A stretch of 52,791 nucleotides of DNA from a virus, in the IMG/VR virus record IMGVR_UViG_3300020055_001962, positions 1-52,791 of that record. The stretch is one strand, 5' to 3'. The position numbers were made by a program, and so were the translations under genes. The notes under the pieces were generated by a model. That model ran no database searches, was not told the DNA's origin, and saw only the letters and a list, made by a program, of their open reading frames with translations. Positions 44,056 through 51,609 of this stretch are shown here, in pieces. Position 1 is the stretch's first letter. The number at the start of each line of letters is the position of its first letter.

Positions 44056-44688
44056 ATGAGAGAGTTACGTTATAGATATGAAGATAGGTTTGCAGAAACA
44101 CAAGGATATGATGATTTTCAAGCAGACAAACTAGAACTTCTAGAGTTTTACGAAACAAAAGTTAAGCCTAAATTTGAAGCATCACACGATGTTCTTAAGC
44201 GTGATCAAGACGACCAAATAGTACATCATTTGTGCTATGATTGTAATATGAATCTTTGGAGAGAGGTTTACGAACGTGTAAAAAATATTGCTGATAAGAG
44301 TGGAGTATACATTAACTGGGAGCAAATTAAACATGTAATAAAATTTACATTTTTAGGACAACCTCCAGGTGGATATTTCATGCCGCATGTTAATTACAAC
44401 TTGTTAGCATTAAGTGCATTTAATATACCATTAAAAGGAAAAACTGAAATAGCATTGTTTCAGGATAATGAAACTGAAATAACACGTCATGAATATTTTA
44501 ATCCTTGCTTTTTAAATGTTAATAGACCTCATGCTGTTTTTAACGATATGCCTACCGAACGTCTAATATTAAAAACACACATGACAGTTGTGCCTTGGCA
44601 CAAACTAGTAGAAACTTATGAAACAGGAAATAAGTTTGAACTTTTTGATGAACCAGCACCTTGGGAATCAGTTGAAAGAAGGTGGTAG
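44056..44688 (+). CDS. 2OG-oxygenase-fold protein with an H-x-N motif
   Basis: This 210-residue protein is similar in style to its Asp/Asn hydroxylase-like neighbours. It shows GGYFMPHVNYNLLALSAF with H111-V-N113 at the iron-site position, LKGKTEIALFQD, and FLNVNRPHAVFNDMPTERLILKTH with H159 and a later Arg. The Asp of the H-x-D pair is Asn, as in the adjacent TauD-like protein. The N-terminal 80 residues are helical. It starts at ATG 44056, directly after the upstream stop. It might be catalytically altered, a scaffold, or bind a different metal. The next gene starts one base after its stop. Confidence 0.68.
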   Translation: MRELRYRYEDRFAETQGYDDFQADKLELLEFYETKVKPKFEASHDVLKRDQDDQIVHHLCYDCNMNLWREVYERVKNIADKSGVYINWEQIKHVIKFTFLGQPPGGYFMPHVNYNLLALSAFNIPLKGKTEIALFQDNETEITRHEYFNPCFLNVNRPHAVFNDMPTERLILKTHMTVVPWHKLVETYETGNKFELFDEPAPWESVERRW

Positions 44689-44689
44689 A

Positions 44690-45364
44690 ATGGATTTTAC
44701 ATTTTGTGCTATTGACATAGGCATTACACAGGACGAAAAGCAAACAATTTTAGAAGAACTGTTAACAGTACCGGATGAGTTTTATCAGTCTAATAGTTTT
44801 AGAGGATGTCGAATTTTACCTATATACAATGGCGGTGGACTTAGAGGTCAAAGAGAAGAAACAGGCGATACTACTGTAGGTGATTTTGTTTATACAGATG
44901 TTGAACCATTCATACAAAAAAGTATAAAAATATTTGAAGAAAAAATATTCCCATGGATGGAACCAGTTGGCAGATTAAATTTGTTGCGTACAGCACCCGG
45001 CTTAGGTCTAAACACACACTTAGATACAAAAGCAGAAGAAGTAGGAACAAGACAACACAAATATAGATTAGTACTTAATGGAAAAATTGATAAATTATTC
45101 TTTCTAGATAAAAATGGAAACAAAATTTATGTTCCACAGTGTTATGACAGTTATGTATTAGACGGAAGCCACCCTCATAGTTTAGATCCAGGCGAAGAAG
45201 AAAAAATTACACTTTGCATAGGAAGACCTTGGGACGGACATCCAACAGATAAGTACACAGAATTTTTACAAAATGCACTTTTTACAATGAAAGTTAGCAG
45301 ACCAGAAAAAATAGAGGAGAGCTGGGTTGACCCATATTTCAGATACACCACAAGAGATTCTTAA
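44690..45364 (+). CDS. 2OG/Fe(II) oxygenase, aspartyl/asparaginyl hydroxylase-like
   Basis: The protein has 224 residues. ATG 44690 with GAAGGTGGTAGA before it is chosen; the longer frame from 44618 overlaps the previous gene. The iron site is H110-L-D112 in LNTHLDTKAE and H161 or H163 in GSHPHSLDPGEE. The strand YRLVLNGKIDKLFF lies between, and KITLCIGRP follows. This is an intact facial triad, unlike the two preceding genes. The 3' end overlaps the TTG start of the next dioxygenase by 38 nt. Hydroxylation of a peptide, protein or sugar is the likely role. Confidence 0.75.
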   Translation: MDFTFCAIDIGITQDEKQTILEELLTVPDEFYQSNSFRGCRILPIYNGGGLRGQREETGDTTVGDFVYTDVEPFIQKSIKIFEEKIFPWMEPVGRLNLLRTAPGLGLNTHLDTKAEEVGTRQHKYRLVLNGKIDKLFFLDKNGNKIYVPQCYDSYVLDGSHPHSLDPGEEEKITLCIGRPWDGHPTDKYTEFLQNALFTMKVSRPEKIEESWVDPYFRYTTRDS

Positions 45365-46112
45365 TAAGTGTCAATGGGACGGCTTTTGGATTCAGCGTGG
45401 CATTGATTTTAATAGACAAGAGTTTTTAGATTTTTGTAGCAGTGTTTCTACACCATGGACTGAAAATATATACGAACTGCACTCTGAATCAACAGATGAA
45501 GATGAGTTAGTATTATGGTCGAGTAAATCTAGATTTGGAGGTCTTAGTCTTCCTTGGCACTCAGATAATGCTTGGCATCCTGAATACAGATTTCCGTTAA
45601 GGGTTTTATATGCTATAACTACACATTCTGATGATGAAATTCATTTTTTAAATACTGCTAAATGGTTTCACGATCAATCAGAAGACATGCAAGAATATTT
45701 AAGATCGTTAAAAGTTCTAACACAGTGTTACAAAGGTGGATGTCAGCCTTTTTGGGGACCTTTCATTAAAAAGCATCCTATTACAGGTAGAGAAAATTTT
45801 CATTGGGGAGCAATGAGAGTTGGCGGCAGAAATGTTTTTGGTTTGCAACATCCCGAAGGCTGGCCGGCTCCTAGATTTAGTTTTACAATGGCAATAGAAA
45901 AGCCTAATAGAGATTTAGTATTAGACGATGAAATTTGTGATTGGTTTGAATCTATGTTAGATGAAAAGTATTTTTACACACATAAATATCAAAAGGGCGA
46001 TATTGTTATCATCGACAACTCAGTTTCTATGCACTATCGAGGACCTCTTGTTGAAGATACTGAACGGCTTTTTTGGCGTAAAACGTTATTACAACCTTGG
46101 CAAACATTATGA
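45327..46112 (+). CDS. TauD/TfdA-type 2OG dioxygenase
   Basis: This 261-residue protein begins with a TTG at 45327 with GAGGAGAGC 9 nt upstream; the 38 nt overlap with the previous gene makes this start less certain. The core has LSLPWHSDNAWHPEYRFPLRVLYAI with H78-S-D80, and IIDNSVSMHYRGP with H236, followed by TERLFWRKTL with the arginine. This is a complete TauD-type triad. The middle contains the Trp/Gly-rich GGCQPFWGPFIKKHPITGR. 2OG-dependent hydroxylation is expected. The last gene of the oxygenase run; its stop overlaps the next ATG (ATGA). Confidence 0.82.
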   Translation: MTHISDTPQEILNKCQWDGFWIQRGIDFNRQEFLDFCSSVSTPWTENIYELHSESTDEDELVLWSSKSRFGGLSLPWHSDNAWHPEYRFPLRVLYAITTHSDDEIHFLNTAKWFHDQSEDMQEYLRSLKVLTQCYKGGCQPFWGPFIKKHPITGRENFHWGAMRVGGRNVFGLQHPEGWPAPRFSFTMAIEKPNRDLVLDDEICDWFESMLDEKYFYTHKYQKGDIVIIDNSVSMHYRGPLVEDTERLFWRKTLLQPWQTL

Positions 46113-47476
46113 AAATAGCATTAGTATCGATGCCTAGTCAAAATTACTGGCATCCTGCACCTAGTATAGTATTTTTAAAAGGACTTCTTAATAGAGAAGG
46201 AATTAACAGTACTTGCTTTGACTTGAATCATGCATTTCTAACTGAGTTTGGTGACGATGCTATTGACTGGTGTGAAACAGCACAAAATTATAATCCAAAG
46301 TATGCAGATTTTGTTGAAGAATACGCAGAGCGTTTTGTTGGTTATGATTACATTGGTGCTAGTGTGTTTACACTAAACAGTCAAATATTTACTAGATTGT
46401 TTTGTAGAATTATTCGAACAAAGTTTCCTAACACTAAAATTATTTTAGGTGGCGCAGGCATTACTAATAATCATAGTGACCTTAGCGATATAAGTATGCA
46501 TTTTGGCGAAGATATGTTAAAAGCAAACTTAGCAGACTATGTTGTTAAGGGTGAAGGAGACAAAGCATTACCTGCATTACTTAGAGGTGAAAAATATGAA
46601 TTTCCTCAAATGGATGATTTATCGAATCTTCCAATACCGGATTATAGTGATATTGACTTTGCTTTGTATTCTAAACCTACTCTTGTTGTTACGGGAAGTA
46701 GGGGCTGTGTAAGACAATGTACTTTTTGTGACGTACACGCAAATTGGAAAAAGTACCGTTATCGCCCAGGTGAAGAAGTTGCTAATGAAATTATTCATCA
46801 GTATTATACATATGGTATTAAGCATTTCCATTTTAGTGATAGTTTAGTAAATGGTTCTTTGAAAGAATTTAGAGTGTTTTGTAAAACACTTGCAAAGGCC
46901 AAACTGCCTATAGAATGGAGAGGTCAGTTTATTTTCCGTAGTGGTATGACTGAAGAAGATTGGGATAATCTAGCAGCAAGCGGTTGCAAAGGACTTTGGA
47001 TAGGAATTGAAAGCGGCAGCGATGCTGTACGCTGGCATATGAAAAAGAAGTTTACTAATAAGGATATGTACGAAAGTGTACATGCCCTTGGTAAACGCAA
47101 AATTAATATGTTATATCTTCTTATAGTAGGTTATCCTACAGAAACAGAAGAAGACTATGAAGAAACATTAGAGCTGCTAAGACAGTCAGTTCCTTACAAA
47201 GACTATGTTGAAGTTAGATGTAATATTGCAATGCTTATGCCTGATACAGAAATATTTGAAGATAAAAACCTATGGCACGGCGAAGTACAATTATGGCGTA
47301 GTTGGACCAAAGACGGTGAACTTACTTATAGAGTAAGATATGAGCGTTGGAAAAATTTGCACAATCTTGTAAAAGAATTAGGATTAACTGGCGATAAACG
47401 TATTAAGCAACAAGAAAAACTAATATTGCGTAAACTGGAAAAAGAAAATGAAAGAATATTACTTAACAACGTTTGA
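46109..47476 (+). CDS. B12-binding-type radical SAM enzyme
   Basis: This 455-residue protein starts at ATG 46109 (ATGA overlap); a TTG four codons before is less likely. Residues 1-140 form a cobalamin-binding-like domain: MKIALVSMPS, the YDYIGASVFT strand, and KIILGGAGI; the DxHxxG motif for lower-ligand histidine is not present, as in several subfamilies. C200-x3-C204-x2-C207 lies in GSRGCVRQCTFCDVH. Further radical SAM strands include WIGIESGSDAVRWHM and YLLIVGYPTETEED. Enzymes of this class often methylate unactivated carbons or rearrange rings. The protein may methylate a product or intermediate of the island. It overlaps the next gene by 29 nt. Confidence 0.85.
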   Translation: MKIALVSMPSQNYWHPAPSIVFLKGLLNREGINSTCFDLNHAFLTEFGDDAIDWCETAQNYNPKYADFVEEYAERFVGYDYIGASVFTLNSQIFTRLFCRIIRTKFPNTKIILGGAGITNNHSDLSDISMHFGEDMLKANLADYVVKGEGDKALPALLRGEKYEFPQMDDLSNLPIPDYSDIDFALYSKPTLVVTGSRGCVRQCTFCDVHANWKKYRYRPGEEVANEIIHQYYTYGIKHFHFSDSLVNGSLKEFRVFCKTLAKAKLPIEWRGQFIFRSGMTEEDWDNLAASGCKGLWIGIESGSDAVRWHMKKKFTNKDMYESVHALGKRKINMLYLLIVGYPTETEEDYEETLELLRQSVPYKDYVEVRCNIAMLMPDTEIFEDKNLWHGEVQLWRSWTKDGELTYRVRYERWKNLHNLVKELGLTGDKRIKQQEKLILRKLEKENERILLNNV

Positions 47477-47900
47477 AACCAAATACGGTGATTTCTTTCA
47501 AGATTATTTAACAAACAAACAGAAAAGATTTCAAACTTTTTTACAAGGTGAAGATTTTTGGAAAACATACGTAAGTACATACAAATGGGCAAAAAAGCAA
47601 GGAATACTGCTTTTAAGAGCCAAAGTAATAGAAGGTAACGAATTCACTTTGTTTCAAATTTGGGAAAGTGAACAGTCTAGAAAAGAGTTTGATAGCAAAG
47701 TAGACGAAGATTATTTTTTAGAAAACTTCAAGTTTGAATATACTAGAAGCAATAAAACAATAAATGAAAAGCAAAAACTAGAACTAATAAAACAAATTAT
47801 GTCTAGTAATTCAATCTTACAATGGGTACATCCAGATCATAGAGTAACCGGTATGACTATTGGTGACCCTCTTAAGAATGATTCTTTGGTAACGGTATAG
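47448..47900 (+). CDS. Small protein of unknown function at the end of the island
   Basis: This 150-residue protein starts at ATG 47448, inside the end of the B12-type radical SAM gene. It is charged and mostly helical at first (YLTTFETKYGDFFQDYL), with strands LLLRAKVIEGNEF and TLFQIWESEQSRKEF in the middle; the middle is faintly like the ferredoxin-like antibiotic-biosynthesis-monooxygenase domain. No catalytic motif is present. Its 3' end overlaps the 3' end of the minus-strand oxygenase by 29 nt, which makes this the convergence point of the island and the right-hand operon. Function unknown. Confidence 0.6.
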   Translation: MKEYYLTTFETKYGDFFQDYLTNKQKRFQTFLQGEDFWKTYVSTYKWAKKQGILLLRAKVIEGNEFTLFQIWESEQSRKEFDSKVDEDYFLENFKFEYTRSNKTINEKQKLELIKQIMSSNSILQWVHPDHRVTGMTIGDPLKNDSLVTV

Positions 47901-48423
47901 TATCTGTTGTTATAGTTGTTGCACCAACTATATGAGTGCGTAAAAACGGATCTGCATTAGCATTAAGGAATGTATGCGGTACTGTAGTATCAACTAAGTA
48001 AACACCACCGTCAGCAGGAATACGATACACACAGTCAGTTTCGTCGTTGTGTCCGTCTCTTATAATCCACATATTGTGTTCATTGGTATACAGTGGAATA
48101 TGTATTCTTGGACTATTATCTAAATGCCATGCGTATGTAAATTTTTCATGCATCCACATTTTTCTAGTTCTGAGCATTTTGTATTCTATAATAATAGAAT
48201 TTAAATAAGGAAATTCGTCATCAGAATATATTAGTGTGTCGTAATCAAACTCGTCTGTTCTTAAAACAAAATTTGTGCCTTTTGACTCTTCTGCATCATT
48301 TGCGTCTTTCTTTTTTTGAAAAGGAAACTGTCTTGGACCTTCAGTTGGCTTCTCAATGTGTCCTATTTCTTTCATAAGACGCTCTAAATCAATTTCACCT
48401 ATCTTTTCAATTGGCCAGCTCAA
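47872..48423 (-). CDS. 2OG/Fe(II) oxygenase, aspartyl/asparaginyl hydroxylase-like, in the tail operon
   Basis: This 183-residue protein carries an intact site: H100-L-D102 in YAWHLDNSPRIHIPLY, H150 in DTTVPHTFLN and R162 in FLRTHIVG. The first 60 residues are charged and probably disordered. It is the distal gene of a minus-strand set of fibre-like genes and its ATG overlaps the stop of the fibre-like gene at 48420 by 4 nt, so both are probably translated together. This ties the oxygenase to virion proteins, which may be its substrate. Its 3' end overlaps the + strand gene ending at 47900. Confidence 0.78.
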   Translation of the reverse strand: MSWPIEKIGEIDLERLMKEIGHIEKPTEGPRQFPFQKKKDANDAEESKGTNFVLRTDEFDYDTLIYSDDEFPYLNSIIIEYKMLRTRKMWMHEKFTYAWHLDNSPRIHIPLYTNEHNMWIIRDGHNDETDCVYRIPADGGVYLVDTTVPHTFLNANADPFLRTHIVGATTITTDTIPLPKNHS

Positions 48424-48932
48424 ATTTCTTCTCCTATACTAATCTTTTTCCATTTTTCGTTTATGTATATGATTAGTCCATGATCTTCTGATACTACAAT
48501 CATACCATTTTGCGGAACAGTATTTTTTAAGTCTTCTTCGGATAACACAGGTAAACAAAGTGTGCCGTGTATAGTACCTTTTACATCTAACTCGTGTTTT
48601 GGTACTGTAGTACCTATACCTAATTTACCGTTTCTAAACGTAAGAGTTGATTTGTCGTCATCTATGATTCCGTTGTTTGTAGTTGCGAGAAGTATATAAT
48701 CTTCTCCGCCAAGAATCATACTTTCGGTCCAAACACCTTGAACATCGTGACGTTCAAAGTATATTCCGCCGTATGAAGTTATATCGTTGGGGTCGTTATC
48801 AAGAGAATTGCGCCGCAGTTTTAAAACACTTCGATCATCGTTATTATGAATAACTAGATTAGTGCGATTTGCGGGTGCATCGTTTAAAATGTGTAAATTA
48901 CTGTTTTTAGGATCTACATGCAATACTGTCAT
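48420..48932 (-). CDS. Fibre-like virion protein
   Basis: This 170-residue protein has the phrase GKLGIGTTVPKHELDVKGTIHG, a repeat common in phage fibres and appendages, and the end GLIIYINEKWKKI, like the YVNGxW terminus of many fibre proteins. The start is ATG 48932 on the minus strand. No ribosome site is visible; instead the intergenic 18 nt is a perfect palindrome. It follows the larger fibre-like gene and precedes the oxygenase. It is likely a short fibre tip or accessory structural subunit. Confidence 0.72.
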   Translation of the reverse strand: MTVLHVDPKNSNLHILNDAPANRTNLVIHNNDDRSVLKLRRNSLDNDPNDITSYGGIYFERHDVQGVWTESMILGGEDYILLATTNNGIIDDDKSTLTFRNGKLGIGTTVPKHELDVKGTIHGTLCLPVLSEEDLKNTVPQNGMIVVSEDHGLIIYINEKWKKISIGEEI

Positions 48933-48950
48933 TACATAATTAATTATGTA
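48933..48950. repeat. Perfect 18-bp palindrome filling the gap between two fibre-like genes
   Basis: TACATAATTAATTATGTA is its own reverse complement and covers exactly the bases between the stop of one gene and the start of the next. It could be an operator, an mRNA structure or a chance AT-rich palindrome. Confidence 0.7.
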
Positions 48951-50069
48951 TTAAGCAGCAGTACCATCGTCTATATTGATCCAAGCACCGTTTTGGTAAC
49001 CTTGGAATCTATTATCGCTTGAATTATAAACAACCATCCCGTTCGCTGCAGAAATTGCGTCACGCTCAGCAGTTGTATAACTACCAAATTGTACAAATCC
49101 TTGTGCTGTAATTGTACCACCAATAGCATCAACAATAGGAGTCGAATCGTCTGCTACTAATGAACCTCTAAAACTTGCAGCATCAACTTGGCCACTAACT
49201 ACAGCATTACCTCTTACATCAAGTTTTTCTTGAGGATCGTCGCAGTTGATACCTAGTCTACCTTGTCTGTTAAACACCATAACATTGCTGATACCTGTAG
49301 CGCCGGATTCATCAAATGTTAAGAAAATAATTCTACCTGGTGAAACGCCGTCGCTTACAGTGGTATACTTGTCAACTGCTAGTTTAATAACTGCTGTAGT
49401 TGAATGGTCAGTACCTGTCCAGCCAGCACCAACCAAGTCAATAATAGTGTCGCCCGGCTGTACTGGATTTGGAGCAGTAAGTGAATCTCTTGCTGCAAAA
49501 AAGTCTATATTTGAACCGTTGCTGCCCGGAGTTAGTGTATTAAAAGTTGCTAGTGTTGGTTGTATAACACCGTCGGATTGTACAAGTAAGTATTCTGTTT
49601 GTGTTTGTACGTTATTAACAACGCCAATAACTAGATTATTAACGCCATCTACAAGTAAACTAGAGTCGTCGCCAAATACACTACCAGTAAGTTCACCGTC
49701 AAAAGTATCTGCTAGTGGATAGTTTGCCGGGACAAACGCTTGTGCAGTAGCATCCCATACTAGAACTTGACCGTCAAGAATTCCAAGCGCATTAACATCA
49801 GAAAGATCAACCAAAGGAAGTTCACCAGCAACCCAGTCTCCTGTTGGACTATCGTACTGAAGAACGTCACCGTCTTGCGGTAATGCAGCATCTACATCGT
49901 TTAATTGACCTAGTTCATTAACAACTTCGCCGGTAATTCTAACACCACCAACTGTTGTTCCATCACCAACATAAATTTCGTTAGTGTCTGTAATATATAC
50001 TAGTTCGCCTTCGGCAGGCGTAATTAATGCTCTTTGTGCATCTGTACCGCGTCTTAATCTAAGGGCCAT
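48951..50069 (-). CDS. Tail fibre-like protein with Mtd-type N-terminal repeat
   Basis: This 372-residue protein starts at ATG 50069 after AGGAGTTCAAAGG on the minus strand. The N-terminus, LRLRRGTDAQRALITPAEGE, then LVYITDTNEIYVGDG, is like the N-terminal domain found in phage tropism and fibre proteins (Mtd_N type). The centre has repeated strands with ADTFDGELTGSVFGDD and GRLGINCDDPQEKLDVRGNA. The C-terminus VYNSSDNRFQGYQNGAWINI is a typical fibre ending. A virion fibre or receptor-binding subunit is likely. A GATAAATA box lies 31 nt upstream on the minus strand. Confidence 0.82.
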   Translation of the reverse strand: MALRLRRGTDAQRALITPAEGELVYITDTNEIYVGDGTTVGGVRITGEVVNELGQLNDVDAALPQDGDVLQYDSPTGDWVAGELPLVDLSDVNALGILDGQVLVWDATAQAFVPANYPLADTFDGELTGSVFGDDSSLLVDGVNNLVIGVVNNVQTQTEYLLVQSDGVIQPTLATFNTLTPGSNGSNIDFFAARDSLTAPNPVQPGDTIIDLVGAGWTGTDHSTTAVIKLAVDKYTTVSDGVSPGRIIFLTFDESGATGISNVMVFNRQGRLGINCDDPQEKLDVRGNAVVSGQVDAASFRGSLVADDSTPIVDAIGGTITAQGFVQFGSYTTAERDAISAANGMVVYNSSDNRFQGYQNGAWINIDDGTAA

Positions 50070-50100
50070 CCTTTGAACTCCTGAAATGTTCTGTTATATA

Positions 50101-50108
50101 TATTTATC
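50101..50108 (-). promoter_or_regulatory. Late-promoter-like box GATAAATA, minus strand
   Basis: On the minus strand GATAAATA lies 31 nt before the ATG at 50069 and fits NATAAATA. It would make the two fibre-like genes and the oxygenase downstream one late transcript. Confidence 0.55.
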
Positions 50109-50110
50109 TC

Positions 50111-50422
50111 TTACTTACGTTTCTTCAAAAACTGCCGAGTTCGATTCTTAACATCTTTTATAACTTTTTGTGTATCTAATCTGAAGTCTATATTAGCAAT
50201 ATGCTCACTATATTCATCGAAAAAGGTAGCAAGACTAGTTTCTAAATCTTCGTTACTAGCCTTAGCAGTCTTTTCTAAATCAATTTCCCACATTTTTCCG
50301 TCCTTAAATTCAACACGGACGGAAACTAGATATTCAACAGGAATAGTCTGTATCTCTACATCCTTAAATACCTCTGGCCAGTGTCTTACTACTTCGGGGG
50401 GAAAACGACCACTTTTAGACAC
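50111..50422 (-). CDS. Small conserved phage protein of unknown function
   Basis: This protein has 103 residues if it starts at GTG 50422, which overlaps the preceding stop by 8 nt; an ATG at 50461 would add 13 basic residues encoded within the upstream gene. The sequence SKSGRFPPEVVRHWPEVFKDVEI recalls a small protein common in T4-like marine phages. The core has VEFKDGKMWEIDLEK, and the end is basic (KNRTRQFLKKRK). No enzymatic motif is seen. It is co-directional with the genes at 50415 and 51031. Confidence 0.68.
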   Translation of the reverse strand: MSKSGRFPPEVVRHWPEVFKDVEIQTIPVEYLVSVRVEFKDGKMWEIDLEKTAKASNEDLETSLATFFDEYSEHIANIDFRLDTQKVIKDVKNRTRQFLKKRK

Positions 50423-51029
50423 TTTCTTCTGTTTTCTTCGTTTTCTTCTTAGTAGGAACAAGTTCTTCTGCTTGTTCTCTTAAGGCCTTTGCTTCCTTAA
50501 AAAGTGCATCTGCTTGTGAACGATACTGTGCGGCCAACTGCTCGTCTGTAAGTACACCATCACTGGCTGCAACTGGTGCTGTTTCTTCTGTATACAACGC
50601 AGCCGCATCTACTGCACCTTCCGGTGCTGGAGCAATTGACGGTGTTGTACGCATTGCTAAATCGCCTACAGTAACACCTTTCTGTTGTGCAATTACTTCG
50701 TTAAGCTCAGAGAGTTTAATAGTAGTATTTGCGTTAGGTGTCATTTCTACGTCTGCTGTAGGAACTTTGCGCATCTTACCTGTTGTATGGAAGCCTGCAA
50801 GCATGTTGCGTCCGTCGGGCAAGTATGCACGAGCCATTGCTACTGCAAATTCTTCTGCTTCTTGTCCAGCGGCAGATTCAACAGCTCTCATTAGAGCATC
50901 GTGTTCGTCTGCTGATAAATTTTCTGTAGTGATAACTACGCAGTTCTCTGGTTCATCTGGAACTACGCGATATGCAACTACAACTTTTCTTCTATTTGCG
51001 GCAATTCTACCGACATGTTTTAGTGCCAT
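50415..51029 (-). CDS. Conserved phage protein of unknown function
   Basis: This 204-residue protein starts at ATG 51029 after CAAGGAGCG (minus strand). The N-terminal half is compact: GRIAANRRKVVVAYRVVPDE, then the helix DEHDALMRAVESAAGQEAEEFAVAMARAYLPDGRNML. The C-terminal 80 residues are Ala/Pro/Thr-rich and then coiled (EQLAAQYRSQADALFKEAK), ending KKKTKKTEESV, probably flexible. I associate this type of gene with the structural region of marine T4-like phages. Function unknown; it is tightly linked with the genes on each side. Confidence 0.72.
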   Translation of the reverse strand: MALKHVGRIAANRRKVVVAYRVVPDEPENCVVITTENLSADEHDALMRAVESAAGQEAEEFAVAMARAYLPDGRNMLAGFHTTGKMRKVPTADVEMTPNANTTIKLSELNEVIAQQKGVTVGDLAMRTTPSIAPAPEGAVDAAALYTEETAPVAASDGVLTDEQLAAQYRSQADALFKEAKALREQAEELVPTKKKTKKTEESV

Positions 51030-51030
51030 A

Positions 51031-51279
51031 TTACGCTCCTTGTTGTGGCTGTGCCTTGGCTACTGCATCTAGGAATGTTTCTAGTTTTGCGTATGTTTGA
51101 CCAACCGTCATCATTTCATTCGGTTTAAATGCACCACGCTGACTTGCAACATCAATAATTGATTTTAAGTTCTGCAAATCTTGTACAGTTAAATCCGGAC
51201 CTTGTTGTGTAGGTGCTTCAGGTGCAGTTGCAGCCTCTGGTGCGGCTGTTGCTTCGGAAACTTTTTTCTCGTCGCTCAT
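51031..51279 (-). CDS. Small phage protein with Ala/Pro-rich N-terminus
   Basis: This 82-residue protein starts at ATG 51279 with AAGGAG 9 nt upstream. The first 30 residues are Ala/Pro/Glu-rich and probably disordered. The rest is a helical unit with LTVQDLQNLKSIIDVASQRGAF and MMTVGQTYAKLETFL. A small protein with this kind of C-terminus occurs in T4-like marine phages; no activity is known to me. Its last codons hold the ribosome site for the downstream gene at 51029. Confidence 0.75.
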   Translation of the reverse strand: MSDEKKVSEATAAPEAATAPEAPTQQGPDLTVQDLQNLKSIIDVASQRGAFKPNEMMTVGQTYAKLETFLDAVAKAQPQQGA

Positions 51280-51318
51280 ATTTTTAAACTCCTTACGTTA
51301 TATATATGCGTACTTTAT

Positions 51319-51609
51319 TTAATTATATTTCAAATGTGGACACGCCAACATGAAATAACTCATGTCTTTGTTCTCTTCAAACCCTACTGTAACAACATTA
51401 ACCATTTTTCTTTGGTCGTCTAGTGTTACATTACGGCTTAAATAGAACCTTTTCTTACAGTTCTTTTTAATCCACTTAGCAATACTTTGCTCCATATTGT
51501 AAGTATAGGGTAAATTAATATATTCAAAGTGAGGTGGTGCTGATTTTACCTGCCTCACGTTGAAAACGTTTAATGGATTTGGATCTTTTCTATGCAGCAT
51601 GTTCTTCAT
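51319..51609 (-). CDS. Small phage protein of unknown function
   Basis: The protein has 96 residues from ATG 51609, overlapping the end of the metallopeptidase/VWA gene by 20 nt. It has a basic, aromatic composition: HRKDPNPLNVFN, then LPYTYNMEQSIAKWIKKNCKKRFYL and a strand MVNVVTVGFEE. No motif points to an activity. Co-transcription with the upstream gene is likely from the overlap. Conservation of this pair in marine T4-like phages is my expectation, not a tested fact. Confidence 0.65.
   Translation of the reverse strand: MKNMLHRKDPNPLNVFNVRQVKSAPPHFEYINLPYTYNMEQSIAKWIKKNCKKRFYLSRNVTLDDQRKMVNVVTVGFEENKDMSYFMLACPHLKYN

Noticed and set aside
42557-46112. TET-type DNA base hydroxylation by the oxygenases
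   Set aside because: No TET/JBP-like zinc or DNA-binding features, DNA methyltransferase or base-modifying partner were seen. TauD-type and Asp/Asn hydroxylase-like motifs fit small-molecule or protein substrates better.
19291-48423. RiPP (ribosomal peptide) cluster because of many radical SAM/SPASM genes
   Set aside because: No small gene with a leader and a repeated or Cys/Ser/Thr-rich core, no PqqD-like leader-binding domain and no peptidase or exporter were recognised. The idea stays open only if the precursor is elsewhere.
49246-49722. 158-residue + strand frame opposite the fibre-like gene
   Set aside because: The minus-strand gene has the Mtd-type and fibre motifs and a good ribosome site; the opposite frame is a shadow with no recognisable features.
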